Made by a program: the position numbers and the translations under genes. Under the pieces are notes generated by a model. It was not told the origin of the DNA, made no database searches, and was given only the letters and a program-made list of their open reading frames with translations. From Hexactinellida sp. DTS-2022 (Eukaryota; Porifera; Hexactinellida), in assembly GCA_028753945.1 (NCBI GenBank), contig JAPNXP010000010.1, positions 2,979,042 to 3,043,041 of the forward strand: DNA of 64,000 bases. Direction: 5' to 3'. Below, one piece after another: positions 50,935-63,172 of this stretch (position 1 is the first letter of the stretch; each line of letters opens with the position of its first letter).

Positions 50935-53360
50935 TGTCCGCAAGATCGAAAGACAAAGTTAAGAATTCACCTCTAACTGTTAAAATTCCTGTTTCACGTG
51001 AGTATACGTACTGTTGATAGATTGGCTAAATGGCTAATCTCCCTTGAAGAAGCTACATATGAGTCTTTGGATTTTTTCTCGATATCAGAACTTAAACTCA
51101 TTATTTTGTGTGCGAAAAATAGGGAAATATCATATCGAAACTTGAGCAAAACTGGGATAGATTCCTTGCCAACTAATTTAAAGTCTCTATCTGATAACAT
51201 GATGCATTTTATTAAAAGTATGGAAGAAAATGTATCAGCTTTGGTAAATAGTTGTACTAATTCTCTCAAAAGTTAGAAATTCTGCATGAGGAAGGGAACT
51301 CATTATTTACACAATCCCTTGTTTAAAGAGCTGGGTAAGGAAAACCATAGGCTATGGCTCGTACTGAGTAACACTCCTTCCACATCCATCTGGGCTAGTT
51401 ATAAACATGCAAGAAACAGGGTGTCTAGACTAGCGATTCAACTGAGAAGCAAGTTTGAGTGGGAATTAACACAACAGCTCAACTCTCCAAAATCCATCAA
51501 AACGTTCTTCCGTTACGCCAAACATGAAAGATCACATAATAACAATAGAATCTCATTGATTGATACAAATGGTATAGTGGCACCCGAGGAACGTATAGCC
51601 AACCTTTTCTCAGACCATTTTTCTTCTGTCTATAATGAACCTGTGGAAAGGGGGGGTATATAGAGCTCCTTGTATAGAAGTGACAAAATGTCTATCTGAA
51701 GTTGTTATATCAAATGAAATGGTGTTACAACAATTGGAGCTGTTAAACGTGAATAAATCGCCAGGCCCTGATGGTATTAACCCGAAATTATTGAAGAAGT
51801 ATTCTACCATTTTGTGTAAACCGCTATATTTTATTTTTACAATGAGCATGAGAACAGGGATTTTACCCGATGATTGGAAACTTGCTGATGTTCTTCCCTT
51901 ACATAAAAAAGAATCACGAGTTCTCGCAAGTAATTATAGACCAATTTCATTGACCTCGGTAGTAGTAAAGCTATTGGAAACTATAGTCAAGCCTATTCTA
52001 CTTAACCATCTTATCTGTAACAACATAATTCATGATAGACAGAGCGGTTTCTTACAAAACAAATCGTGTGTTACCAGTTTGTTAGAGGTATTAGATGAAT
52101 GGTCATTTCCCAATGATATGGTTTTGTCAATAGATGTTATTTACATTGACTTTGAAAAGGCGTTTGATAAAGTTCAGCATAATCTGTTATTAGATAAGAT
52201 GGAAGTAGTTGGAGTAAGAGGGTAACTATTAAAATGGTTTGAATCTTAGCTATCGAAAAGAAAGCAACGGGTCAAGTTACAAGAGTCTTATTCAAGCTGG
52301 TTTGTTTCCCCAAGTGGTGTTCCACAAGGGTCTGTGCTAGGTCCTATTTTGTTTCTTATGTACACCTTTGATCTCCATCCCACTCGGTTCATAGTGTATT
52401 CAAACTAGATGACCTGACCCACATAGCATCATTTGCAGATGACACTAAATTATATTGTCAACCCAATTCCTTGAATTGTTACTCGTCCTTGATGTAGTCT
52501 TTCTGATATGGCTAATTGGTCACAGCTCAACTCCATGCCAATAAATCTTAATAATTGTCAAGTTTTTCATATGGGGAAATCTAACTCTAACTTGCAATAT
52601 TCAATAGAATCCCACAGTATCGTAAACATTTCTGTTGTAAAGGATTTAGGGGTGTGGGTGGATAAGAAGCTGAAATTTTCTGATCACAAGGCCAAAATCA
52701 CATCCTCCGCCAATAGACTAATTTGACTTTTAATACGTACGTATTTAGATACTACTCCGGAAATTTTAAGATTTTTTATAAGACTATTATTAGGCCAAGA
52801 CTCGAATATGCTAGCCATATATGGTCCCCCTTTCTGTAAGAAAGACATCATTAAGCTTGAAAAGGTCAAAAGAAGAGCTACTAAATGTGTTGTCGGTATA
52901 TCTAAATTGCCATACAGAGAGAGGTTGTATTTGCTTGGTCTAATTTGTCTAGAAAATAGAAGGAGAGCTGATTTAATCTTGACTTGGAAACTAATCAATG
53001 GTCTAGCAATAAACTTCAAATTTCCTCTTACTCTTCGTAGACTAAATAGATGCCGGGGCCACGCCTTTTGTTTACAACCCTCCATCGGCAGACAGCCTTT
53101 GTCTAAGATCAGGGAAAACTTTTTTACTGAAAGAGTTATAAAGATATGGAATAAATTACCAGATAATATTGTATCCGCTACATCTTTGTCAACATTTAAA
53201 GGAAGATTGGATATTTTTTGGAGTGATGAGCGGAATTGTCATAATGGGTGCCAGTCCTATAGGAATATTCTTAGAATAACAGATGTTGCAGTCAGAAGCC
53301 GTTTCAACGAGTCGAAATGCGTTTCCATTATTATTTATTTATCATGGGTATTTATTAATT
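50935..53360 (+). pseudogene. CR1/Jockey-like non-LTR retrotransposon, decayed and missing its endonuclease
   Basis: Opens with ATG 50,935 (MSARSKDKVKNSPLTVKIPV), whose frame shifts at ~51,000 into a 90-residue helical segment (51,000-51,275), perhaps an ORF1 remnant. From 51,286 comes the linker before the reverse transcriptase (WASYKHARNRVSRLAIQLRS). The RT domain has LNVNKSPGPDGINPKLLK, RVLASNYRPISLTS, RQSGFLQNKSC, IYIDFEKAFDKVQHN and, after a stop and frameshift, GVPQGSVLGPILF (~52,315) and the catalytic FADDTKLY (~52,435). The C-terminal part shows RPRLEYASHIWSPF, then RLYLLGLICLENRR and FTERVIKIWNKLP. No apurinic endonuclease domain is present between the two parts. Several stops and frameshifts make it dead. 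Confidence 0.88.
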
Positions 53361-53362
53361 AA

Positions 53363-53747
53363 CTTTAATTAAATATTATACTATTAATAAGTTTCACTAT
53401 AATAAATAATAAATAACGTATATAATTCGCTTAAATTAACTTAATCTGAGCAGAAAGTGGTTTACCATTTGAATTAATATTAATAACCCCACACCTTTGG
53501 AAAATTTGGAAATGAATTTAATTTAATATAAATATGCTATATTTTTCCTCTAAATCTATTCGTAAGTAAACATAGTTCTAAATTAATGCAATACTACAAA
53601 TCTGAAATCTTGATCTGCAATTCTTGTTATGAAATTGGAACTGCTGATGTTATTCATCTTTTGATTGAAGTCAATGAGAGCATAATTGGCTCTTAAATAA
53701 ACAACTCAACCAGCCCATACGAGACTGCAAGTGTAGTATTTCCGATT
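53363..53747. other. Non-coding stretch between LINE and Ginger relic
   Basis: AT-rich sequence that includes the 3' tail region of the LINE (TTAATTAACTTTAATTAAAT). No gene. Confidence 0.5.
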
Positions 53748-54770
53748 TTCAGAAAAGAAACTCTGTTGTCGGCATGTTGTCACGCCGTGAAAAGTTCAAC
53801 GACTATCTTCAATATAATCAATGTCCGAAGTAGGTCATCACCTCTGATGAGATATCAGAGATCATCAACATTCACTGTGGACCTTGTCCATCTAATAAAG
53901 GAGCTGACCGACAGAGATTCTACAGAATTAAGAACAGATATTCAGTAAAAGTCTCACTCCTGAAAATATATGTATGAAGTTGTAGCAAACTCACAAATCT
54001 TGTTAAGAGTCGTAGCCAAAGAGTCACTCTTTGATTTGTCGGTGAATATCCATACAGAGGGAGGGAAACACCTTGGAAGAGACCGACTATTTGCTGTGTT
54101 AAAGCAAAAGTATTCCGGGTTTTCAAAGGATTTAATCCAAGTCTTTCTGAACTTGTGCAATGAGTGCCAAATACAAAAATGTAAAAAAACCATAAGATCA
54201 TCCAACTTTGCCTCAAGAGGTCAAATTGATCTAATTGATTTCCAAAATACTCCTGAAATCAACCGCCCTTACAATTTCTTAATGGTCTATCAAGATCACA
54301 TAACCAAATTTGTTAACCTCCGTCCATTGCGAAACAAGTCTGCTGCAGAAGTAAGAGACAATATCCTGGATATATTCTGCTTGTTCGGAACTCCACACAT
54401 CCTACAGAGCGATAACGGTAGGGAATTCAGGAATGTTAATCTTGCTACCATGATCCGGGAGAAATGGTCTGAGTGTAAGATAATTCATGGGAAAACAAGA
54501 CATCCCCAATCTCAAGGCTCTGTTGAACGAGTTAACAGAGAAATTAAAAAGGTATTAGTATCTCTTATGCGCAAAACAAATGATCCGTGCTGGATTAAGT
54601 ACGTTAACGTTGCCCAATACTCTATAAATACTAGCCCTTATTCCACATCACTGAACAATACACCTTACATAATTCTCTTCGGCAGGGAGCCTGTTCAAGG
54701 ATTGGAACACTTTGGTATCCCCGAAGAGATTGCTGCAGATGTAACTACAGAGGAAGAAATTAATCAGTAG
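53748..54770 (+). pseudogene. Ginger-like integrase relic (KRBA2-like)
   Basis: The N-terminal part (53,748-53,965) reads EKFNDYLQYNQCPK, a TAG, then DEISEIINIHCGPCPSNKGA and RQRFYRIKNRYS, matching the region before the integrase in KRBA2-like proteins. After a frameshift the main frame (53,970-54,770) has the zinc motif H-x5-H...C-x2-C (HTEGGKHLGRDRL, LCNECQIQK) and an integrase core with Asp in GQIDLIDF, Asp in LQSDNGREF and Glu in SQGSVERVNRE. All three catalytic residues survive. The C-terminal end (LFGREPVQGLEHFGIPEE) runs to a stop at 54,770. One stop and one frameshift in the N-terminal part make this copy defective. It belongs to a different Ginger lineage from the 30.5-39.2 kb element and has no OTU or recognisable ends. 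Confidence 0.8.
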
Positions 54771-55663
54771 TTAATTTCTTTTAAACTAATGTGTCTCAAA
54801 ATTACTACTGTAGTACCTCGTACCAAACTTTACATACAGTACTACAATTTCGACGAGGATGTAATCAATAATTCCATAATATACAAACGAATGACTGCTC
54901 TTAATAAGTGGGTGAAAACTCGCGAGCTGGAACAATAGACACTTCGTTGAATGCTTAAAAAACCTTGTCTGTTCCTCTTGTTTAAATTCATGAAGAAAGT
55001 TGTTAACTCGTTAATCGAATACTGAGTATATTCGATGAATGGTCCTTCATACGTGTAGATAAATTCGATGGACCCTAAATATAGTGAAATTCCTTTAAGA
55101 GATTAGTTAATCAAATTGTCTGTCCATCAAACACTCTTCTGATATCCTTATGATCCATTATTTCTTTCCTCCATCTATTTGATCAAAACAATAGTAATAC
55201 GACGAAATTATATGATTTTGAACTGTAGTCTGAAATCCAACACAACGTATAACGTATAACGATTTTAACGTATATAAGGTCCATTATACGTTCCCCGAAC
55301 GTATAAGGTATACTCGTAATATGTATCTATGGTATTAAGAGATAAGTGTCTCTACAAAGGTTGCCAAGTTCGATAGTATTTATTCTCCTATCAGAATTGA
55401 AATTCTTAGGATGTCAGATAGTTGGGTGTGAAGCTTGGAAAGTGGTTCTTTGTAGAGTTCTTCTACCACTGAGAAACAGCATTCGATAAATTGACATTCG
55501 TTCGAAAAAGATCTTCTAGCAACACTTCCAGCATATGTCGTTCCTCATGAAGCGTCTGGTTGATCAACTTTTAAACCGGTCTTTTCTCGAACAAGTGTTC
55601 TTACAAAAATCATGGACTGTTTAAAAGTCGGAGAGGTAGGTGACCACTTATATTTTCCACAAT
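54771..55663. other. Non-coding stretch
   Basis: AT-rich sequence with a few ACGTATAACGTATAA and TTATACGTT motifs at 55,245-55,310. It probably contains the 3' remainder of the Transib-like relic to its right, but I could not recognise it. No gene. Confidence 0.45.
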
Positions 55664-57783
55664 TCAAGTGGTAGACAAGTAGATTAAACGATCTGAAAAT
55701 ACAGGTATATGAGTGTAGAAGAGAAGCAGGTGTAATATGATAGTGGAAATAGGAAGATGGGTTAAATTCACTCGTTCGTTGGAAAGAAGAGAAAAGAATG
55801 ATTCATGATCTTCAAGTTCTTCAAACAAATCAAGTGCATCCGAAATGTGTCTATTAATTGGGAATCCCTGAATTGCGATTTCCCGAATCTTTAGAACATT
55901 ATGTGTTGCAGTACATAGCTGGCAGCTTGCTCCACCTGCACCAGAAAGAATACCAGCCATTTTCCCAACAAATAAAGATCTAATAATGTAAACCCTTACG
56001 AGCTCATTAGCCGCAAGGGTAAAACTTTCAATTGTCATTTTATCTGTGTCTGCGTTAATTAGATCAGTCATAAACTGTTTGATGATGCTCTCATTTTCTT
56101 TAGCGGCACAAAGGAAAATCGGTCGCTGACAATAAGGAGAATTAGGAATAGAGCTTTTCAAGAGTTCAAGCCTTCAAGGCCTGTAGAAGTTTTAATGACA
56201 ACAGGTTTGAAGCAAAAGAGAATAAAAGACCTCGTAGAGGTATTGGTACGGCGCGCTTGCAATTGGTCGACTTTTGTACGTTTGCAATTGGTCGACTTTT
56301 GTGCGTTTGCAATCTGTCGACTATCCTAGGTTTGCAATTGGTCGACTATTTCAATTTGCCATTTTTTTGACAAAAAAAGGTGAAAAGAATCGCTTTCTAA
56401 TTGATTAGTATGGATACTTGTGAAAATAATTTCTTTTATAATAGACTTGTATTGATTATAGTGAAAAGAATCGCCTTTCAAAGTATGTTATAAGCATCCT
56501 ATTGAAAACGTTCGCTATTCTAATTGTCATCTATGGATCAGGGGTAAAAGCAGGCCATTTTAAGTGTGATGGTATGGATCATAGGAGAAAATCTCAGTGT
56601 CACCGTAGCCCTAGGTGTTATCCATTATTCATTGTAATTTGTTGAATGTCATTGAAACAACCCTAGCTGGGTTATGATGTGTGTCAGTGCATTAGAGAGA
56701 AAGAAAGATGTATAGTAATAGTAGTTTGTAAAGATACAAGTGAAAAAACTCCACTTAGAATAGTGCTTAGAATAGTTAGAATACTCGACCAATTGCATAC
56801 CTTATAATAGTCGACCAATTGCAAACCTTAGAATAGTCGACCAATTGCAAACCTACAAAAGTCGACCAATTGCAGCGTCCCCATTGGTACTATGCTGATT
56901 GTAAATAGTATGACTTCCAGAGCCATCTAAGCCATCTGCAATCTGGAATGAGAGCGGGAAATCTTTAGGTGAAGGTGTAGAGATAGTAGCCATAATTCTT
57001 TTGAATGTGTGCGTGACAAAATCTGAATAAGATACACTAACACCAATCGGTGTCGTAGGATTAGGATAAAGTAGCAGGGATGAACGCAATACAATGTTGT
57101 TTCTGTGATCTATAACTCTCTGATAAGCAGGAAATCTGATGTCACTAGAGAGTAAAAGTTGGCGTAGCTGGGTATATTTTCTCTTCCCAATTTCTAGCAT
57201 ATCTAGGAGGAACAAAGATTTATTCAAATCCAAGTCTTTGCTCACAACAATACCAAATTTACCAGGGTAACTTTCATGAGCTATCAACTTTGAAACTTGG
57301 GAAACCTGTCGAAAATCAGATTGATTTGAGATTGCTTGTAAAGCTAGTGCAGCTATCTTCACTTCTGAAACCTGATCAAATTCGGCTAGTGTTTTTATCG
57401 CCCCTAAAATACTCGATAACCGTAATCGCTGCTGTTTCAACGATATATCAATGATATTTTCCTATGATGAACAGGTGCTTTTGATTCAAACGCAGAAGAT
57501 ACAGATAATTCGACTGGCAAAGAAACACGCCTTTTCTTTAACTTAGGTTCAAAAAATAACGAATGATCCCACCGTTCTCCATCCAATAAATCGATGGACT
57601 TCTTGCTTCTCTTTGAATTATCCCGAATCTTTGTAACATTGATTGCAATGTATTTCTCTTCTCATTGTCCAATTCAAAGTATTCTCCAATAGAGACAGCG
57701 TTCTCATGATGTAATAACTATTGTCGCTTAAGATCTTGGCAAAGTCACGCCTTGTTTTGGGAATTAACGAACATTCAGCCATA
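55664..57783 (-). pseudogene. Transib/RAG1-like transposase relic, copy A
   Basis: Minus strand from ATG near 57,783 (MAECSLIPKTRRDFAKILSD), through SKKSIDLLDGERW, a stop and frameshift, then 57,440-56,883 with SEVKIAALALQAISNQSDFR, LEIGKRKYTQLRQLLLSSDI, and FQIADGLDGSGSH, where the Asp before GSGSH is the probable first catalytic residue (compare the DGMGDVSEKHG context of RAG1). A 633-bp foldback element interrupts here. Beyond it the gene continues FKPVVIKTSTGLEG, SIPNSPYCQRPIFLCAAKEN and GAGGASCQLCTATHNVLKIR, equivalent to the PNSELCCKPLCLM and CTLC segments of RAG1. The C-terminal third, with the last acidic residue, is not recognisable. The first 200 residues match the frames inside the two 1,805-bp elements, which ties those elements to this family. 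Confidence 0.68.
56250..56882. mobile_element. MULE-like foldback MITE (TSD ATTGGTAC)
   Basis: Inverted ends GG(C)GCGCTTGCAATTGG and GGGGACGCTGCAATTGG lead into tandem CAATTGGTCGACTTTTGTAC-type units (four on each side, 24-26 bp apart). ATTGGTAC is duplicated at 56,242-56,249 and 56,883-56,890. 633 bp, non-coding, inserted in Transib-like copy A. Confidence 0.85.
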
Positions 57784-58107
57784 AATGAAAACAATCAATT
57801 TAAGGGAATAATATGTAGTAAATGATATATATTGAACCATAGCCTACTCTATATAAGTCCTACCATCAAAGCTGATATGCACCAAGGATGAAGTGCGTAC
57901 GATATTATTATTGACCCATAGTTATTTACATTTATCTCTGTACAATTAGAAATATTTGGAAAATAGTTGGATCAACTTGTTACTGATTTTTGTTAATTTT
58001 AGTAATTAATTAATACAATTCTCCTTCCACAGGTATTTTAAGCACTTCCTAGTACTATATTTGACTATTTTTCTTTTTAATAGTTAGATATTTAATTTTT
58101 CTCAATC

Positions 58108-61100
58108 CCGAACTGTTCTGCCCCTGGTTGTAGGGGTAATTATACTCCAGAAGAGCGCGTCCCAATTTTTAAACTTCCAGATGGTCCACTAGAGTTACGA
58201 CATGCCTGGATACGTGCTCTCCATCGTGAGGATATTTCTGACCTCAAAATGGTGTATGTGTGTGTGCTAAGCATTTTCCGAAGGAAGATATTCAAAATTT
58301 TCACACGTTACCCAGAGGAGATGGCACATCCTATGAGGTGCCGCGAGGAAGACCCAAATTAAATCCTGGCGCTGTCCCCTCTCTCCTTCCTGGTTGTCCG
58401 TCTTATTATTCCTCTACCCCTTCAATTAGAATCAAACGAACTCGGTTCTCTTGCGACTCCAAAGAGGAAGATTTATTGAACCAAGCAACTAATCTCAGCT
58501 TGAGATCAGAGAAAACAGAAATGGAGAAGTTTCGTGTTGGTTGTATACAATAAATATGTTCGACAAATTGAAACGATGTTTACAGATATTACTCTGAAAC
58601 TTAGCTCTTCCCCTCAGAAGAAACATCCTCACCATATCTCTAAAGCAAAAGAACATATTGAGGAGGATATATGTAATCTATTAGATAGTGATGAAACAGA
58701 ATCCAATTGTTCCGATTTGCCAAGATTACAATTTATTCTTGGACAACTAGAGGATGTGGGTATTTACAAGAAGAGAAGGAGATATAATGTTATTACACAA
58801 ATTCTGGACAGAAAAACGGATCTGGTTTCTCCTGCTAGTTACATATTCTCCAAAGTTCAGAATGCATTTCTTTTCCACATGTTCACACACAAGAAAAGTT
58901 GTACTCGTCTTTTGGGCTGGAAAAACGACTCTTGTATTTACCTTAGCCAGGTAACTTCTTCTTTTAGTTCTCAAGAGAAGAATGTAGTTAGTCAGATGGA
59001 TGAGATCCACGTTAAGTCTGATATCTCATATAAGGGTGGGAAAATATTTGGTCCTAACTTATCCCCTGAAAACCCCACAATAACTGTATTTGCTATCATG
59101 GTTTCTAGTTTACACAAAAAATGGTCCTGTATTTCTCGTTTGATACCTTGCGCATCTATATCTGCTGAATACCTTTTACCTATAATTAAGTCTTGTATTT
59201 TGGATTTCGAATCTTTCGGTTTGAAAGTACAGATTATTTCTACCGACAATTACCCTTTAAACGTGAACTTATTCAAAGTATTTTCTCCAACTAAACAGTT
59301 AAGCCCACCATACACGATGCAACATTGTTGCACGCAACAAGGTAACATACACGGTGCAACAATGTTGCAAGCAATATGTTGCACGCAACATTCATTTTCG
59401 TGCAACATTGTTGCATGGAAATTACTCTATTACACATGGAAAAATATTATTTTAAATCAGTGCTATACGTATAATCCCAAAGGATTTGTTATTTCCCAAT
59501 CCAATATTGTGGATAAAACACACGTTGTCGTTTCCGCATTCCAAATTAGTATACTTCGCCGGAGGAAATTGCATTTGATCCGTCAACGTAAATTGAGAAT
59601 CTCATGGGTTAAGGATTGGATCAAAATCGAGAGTCGCAAAGTGCATTTCATCTATGGATGAAGAAATTTTTAGTTGACACATCCAGTTAAAGAAATTTGT
59701 AAGGGTGGATCGTCTGTACAGTAATAAGGTCTAGCCATTTTGGTATTCTTAGTTAGAACTGGATATTTATATATACGTACATCCAAACCTCCCTTATTCG
59801 GGCACTGTCGTCCGGAGGCTACCCGGAACTAGAATTTACCCGGATCTTAGAAATACAATGGTTAGTACATGTGCAATCCAAAAGTGTCTAATCCATATTT
59901 TCTAGATTCATTCAAAAATAAAAAAACGTCGCTAACGGACCGTGGATAATTTAAGATGTGTAGTATTTCTAGGAAAATAATATGCAGCAATACGATCAGT
60001 GTTTTTAAAACCGTGATCAAAATTATAATATATACATTTGTGTTCGCATCATAGGTGGCTTGATTAAGGGTACTGAGAAAGTAAGTAGTAAATTAAATAG
60101 GTACAGTAGAAAGAACATGTGAATTTTTCAATTGTTTTGATGAATGCAAACGAAAATAATCTGAAAAATATGTACTGAATTTCCATATTTTCATGAAACA
60201 ATGTTGCAAGAAAATTGAACATGTCCAATTTCCATGCAACAATGAACATACACGGTGCAAGTTTGTTGCATGCAACAAAGTTGCACGCAACATTTCAACA
60301 TACACGATGCAACAATGTTGTATGCAACTTTGTTGCATGGAAAATTTAACATACACGATGCAACAAAGTTGCATGCAACTTTGTTGCATCGTGTATGATG
60401 GGCTTTAGAGACTAGTGTACCACACCCATCTGATAATAAAAGAAAACTCTATGTAACTTATGACTGTGTGCACATTTTGAAAAGTATTCGAATCAACTGG
60501 TTGAATCAGAAATATATTCGGGAAACCTTTCACTATCCCAACTTTCAAAACATTAAGCTAGATTACTGTGTGTATCCTGTTCAAGTTTACTCTGCATCTT
60601 TTAGTGATGTGCGTCTCCTCTATAATTTAGAGAAAGAATCCTTAGCTAAGTTAGCTAAGAAGCTTGACTATCAAAGCTTGTTATCCTTCTGCTATTGAGC
60701 GCCAAATGTGAAACTTGTTTTGAAAGTATTCAACGAATTAACTGTTGCAGCTCTGAAGTTACAGAATGAACTCCGTAACCAAGAAGACCGAAACAATACA
60801 CACGATTTTGTTGAAATGCTTCTTCAAATTTTGAAACTGTTCAACATAAATTCCCCACTTAAAGGTAAACATTTGAATGATGATATTTCAAGACCTCTAA
60901 CATACCAGGACGAACGATTTTCATTCTTAGCTTGTGTTGTTATTTGGTTTGAGACTTGGCTGGCCTTGCCAGGAAATGTAGGAAAGTTAAGTAAACAAAC
61001 GTTTACCAGTTTTAAACATGCATGTACTGTATTGCCTCAGATAACTAACCATTTAACTGGATTTTGTGGATTTAACTATCTTTTGACATCCTTTTTACAG

Positions 61101-61763
61101 ACAGATCCATTGGAACATCACTTTGGCCTATATCGTATGATGTCAGGTTCAAACTATCATATCTCGTATCTTCAAATCCTTGAAACTGAAAGCCGCCTCA
61201 AGTTATCCAACATATTAAAGATTTTTGCTTCACAACAAGATTGTGGCTTATATTCAATTCAGACATTTATTGATTCATACTCATCCCTTGATACGAATGA
61301 TGGCGATGAAATCGATGTCCAACTAGTCTGGGATGAAATTGATAATCTAACTTCCATTGAATGTAGTTTACAGACTCTTCAGTCATTAGCTTTTATTGCT
61401 GGTTATCGCTTTTGCAATTAACTGACCGTGGTGGCCTAAAGTATCCATCTGAGTTTATCCTCGAATCTATAGTAACTTCATGGAAGACGTTAATTGCAAT
61501 TGAAAGCAAAGACAACTTGTTGGCGATACTGATGCAAGGATCATCCAGAAAAATTATTGTGGAAATAACCTTGATATTCTTAGAAGAGACTGATGCGATT
61601 GCTAAATCGAGTTGCATTTCTTGTGGTGTCTCTATTTTGACTATCCTTAAAAATCTTATTTTCACTTGCGCCAACTATTTACTAGCTAACAAGGTTAAAA
61701 TTATAACTCCGCTGTTGCATCTAAAGGTATAGAAAAGCGAAAACTGAAGAAGTTCTCACATTA
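58108..61763 (+). pseudogene. P-element (THAP9-like) transposase, decayed, copy 4
   Basis: The THAP finger is complete in cysteines (NCSAPGCRGNYTPEERVPIF, then CxKHF and GAVPSLLPGCPSYYSS), but the codon expected to be ATG reads ATC (58,105-58,107) and a frameshift follows VYVC near 58,265. Next comes a linker frame to 58,553 and a long frame (58,534-59,301) with PRLQFILGQLED, IHVKSDISYKGGKIFGPNL and STDNYPLNVNLFKVFSP. The 1,103-bp MITE sits here; removing it with one TTA restores the frame into VTYDCVHILKSIRINWLNQK (60,408-60,698). A frameshift precedes NDDISRPLTYQDERFSFLA, DPLEHHFGLYRMMSGSNYHI (61,110) and, after another break at 61,415, LTDRGGLKYPSEFILES to 61,732. Best preserved of the P copies, yet not functional. 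Confidence 0.9.
59302..60404. mobile_element. Harbinger-like MITE (TSD TTA) inside P copy 4
   Basis: Ends AGCCCACCATACACGATGCA and the inverted TGCATCGTGTATGATGGGCT. TTA is duplicated at 59,299-59,301 and 60,405-60,407. Both sides are filled with TGCAACAATGTTGCA-type palindromes and ATACACG(A/G)TGCAAC repeats. Excising it rejoins the transposase frame exactly. A 3-bp TTA/TAA duplication is the mark of PIF/Harbinger. 1,103 bp, no coding sequence of its own. Confidence 0.88.
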
Positions 61764-62038
61764 ATGAAATACTCCAGAAGGCTACTCTTCTATTATTATT
61801 ATTATTATTGTTATTTGAACCCACATTATTATTTATGTATTCTTAGCATTGTTGTTAAGTGAGCAATAGAGACTCAATAGAGAAAATCTATTAATTTACA
61901 TGAATTATTTAGTATAACAGATTAATTTCTAAATGAAGATGAAAACATTGAACTGTGTTTATCACTTTCTGATCTTACACTACTTCATCCATGGTACATT
62001 TGATGGTAGGCCTTATATAGATTAGGCTATGATTGAAC

Positions 62039-63172
62039 TAAAATGTTATATTCTGAATTTATATTTAGAGCAAAGAGAGATAAATATAATACAACTTCAA
62101 CTATCTCTTTAGAAAATGGTAGATTTAATTACCTAGTTACTAAACTAGTCACAAGAATTTGCACAGAAACATGAAAGTGAGAAAGGAATTCAACAAAAAT
62201 TATAATGTTGCGCAATGTTTCGGAGGCTGTAATTTTCTTAATAATTCTAGATATGCTAATTAAGAAAATATATTAATATCGGAATGCATAGGCGTCGATA
62301 TTTTTGGTATCCTTCAAAATCTGGGGGGGCCAAAAAAGGTTTATCTCTATACCTCATTATTAATATCATTACACAATTAACAATAAATTTTTTGATAATG
62401 AGATAATTAGCTTGGAAAAAGCAAAAATACTTTTGAGATAATGAGATAATTAGCTTAGAAAAGCAAATAATTTTTCTAAGCTAATTATCTCATTATCTCA
62501 AAAGTTAATGAAGTTAAGCATAATTTATGCATTATTAATGAATAGGAAGTTACCTATTCCGGATAGATCAGAACTAGTCCAGTTTACATAAAATTGATAG
62601 TTTTTGAGTTATGACTCATTTTAGGAGATATTCATTTCCCTAGCAACCGAGGAATATGTCAACAATACATCTATAATTTCGATATATTTAATTTAACTAG
62701 TAATGGGCAACATCATGTTCAAATTTTGAACATATATAACGCGTCTAACTATGTTAAAAGCAGGCTATAAAAACACGATAATACCCACCAAAATTAGCAA
62801 TTACGTAATCAAATGATGACATAGCTCGATTCTGAAGGGTGCTATGTATACCTTGATACCATGTTCCTATATAGTTATAGAACATTTATAAGGTCTATCA
62901 CTATTAGTTAATTAGATAACGATAAATAACCTATTTATCAATGGCCTTCCCTTAATTCATGGTCACGGTTCACAAATTTGGTGAATAGGCCTTATATAAC
63001 GTATGTCACGGTACAGGGAATAAAAGTCTGGATTCTGGAACGAAATGTTCAAGGGACGAATTGTCCGCAAATCTAATTGTCGCATAGTTAAACTTAAATT
63101 GATATAATGCATACTTGAATAAATGTATTTAATCAAAACAATAATATATTTGCAATGATATCGATTAACTCA
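62039..63172. other. Non-coding stretch, probable intron
   Basis: Contains the second copy of the ~550-bp dispersed repeat (separate entry) and a fragment ATAGGCGTCGATATTTTTGG (62,289) of another hAT-like end. It lies between P copy 4 and the donor site at 63,172. Confidence 0.5.
62385..63005. repeat. Dispersed ~550-bp repeat with P-like end, copy 2 (inverted)
   Basis: Reverse complement of 26,968-27,530 over about 500 bp. Its right end AGGCCTTATATAACGTATG resembles the inverted P terminus. At the left a TGAGATAATGAGATAATTAG/CTAATTATCTCATTATCTCA hairpin (62,395-62,503) is longer than in copy 1. Confidence 0.65.

Larger units (their letters stand above)
57838..62031 (+). mobile_element. P-type element, copy 4 (TSD ATTGAAC)
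   Basis: Left terminus CATAGCCTACTCTATATAAG at 57,838. The right terminus ends GGCTATG at 62,031. ATTGAAC is duplicated at 57,831-57,837 and 62,032-62,038. Subterminal motifs CACCAAGGATGAAGTGC (57,880-57,896) and TACTTCATCCATGGTAC (61,981-61,997) are inverted copies. The gene runs left to right and is interrupted by a Harbinger-like MITE. Confidence 0.93.

Noticed and set aside
60093-60408. Cys-rich frames (repeated MQQSC, CMQLCC) on both strands
   Set aside because: They are produced by the TGCAAC/GTTGCA palindromes of the Harbinger-like MITE, not by a cysteine-rich peptide gene.
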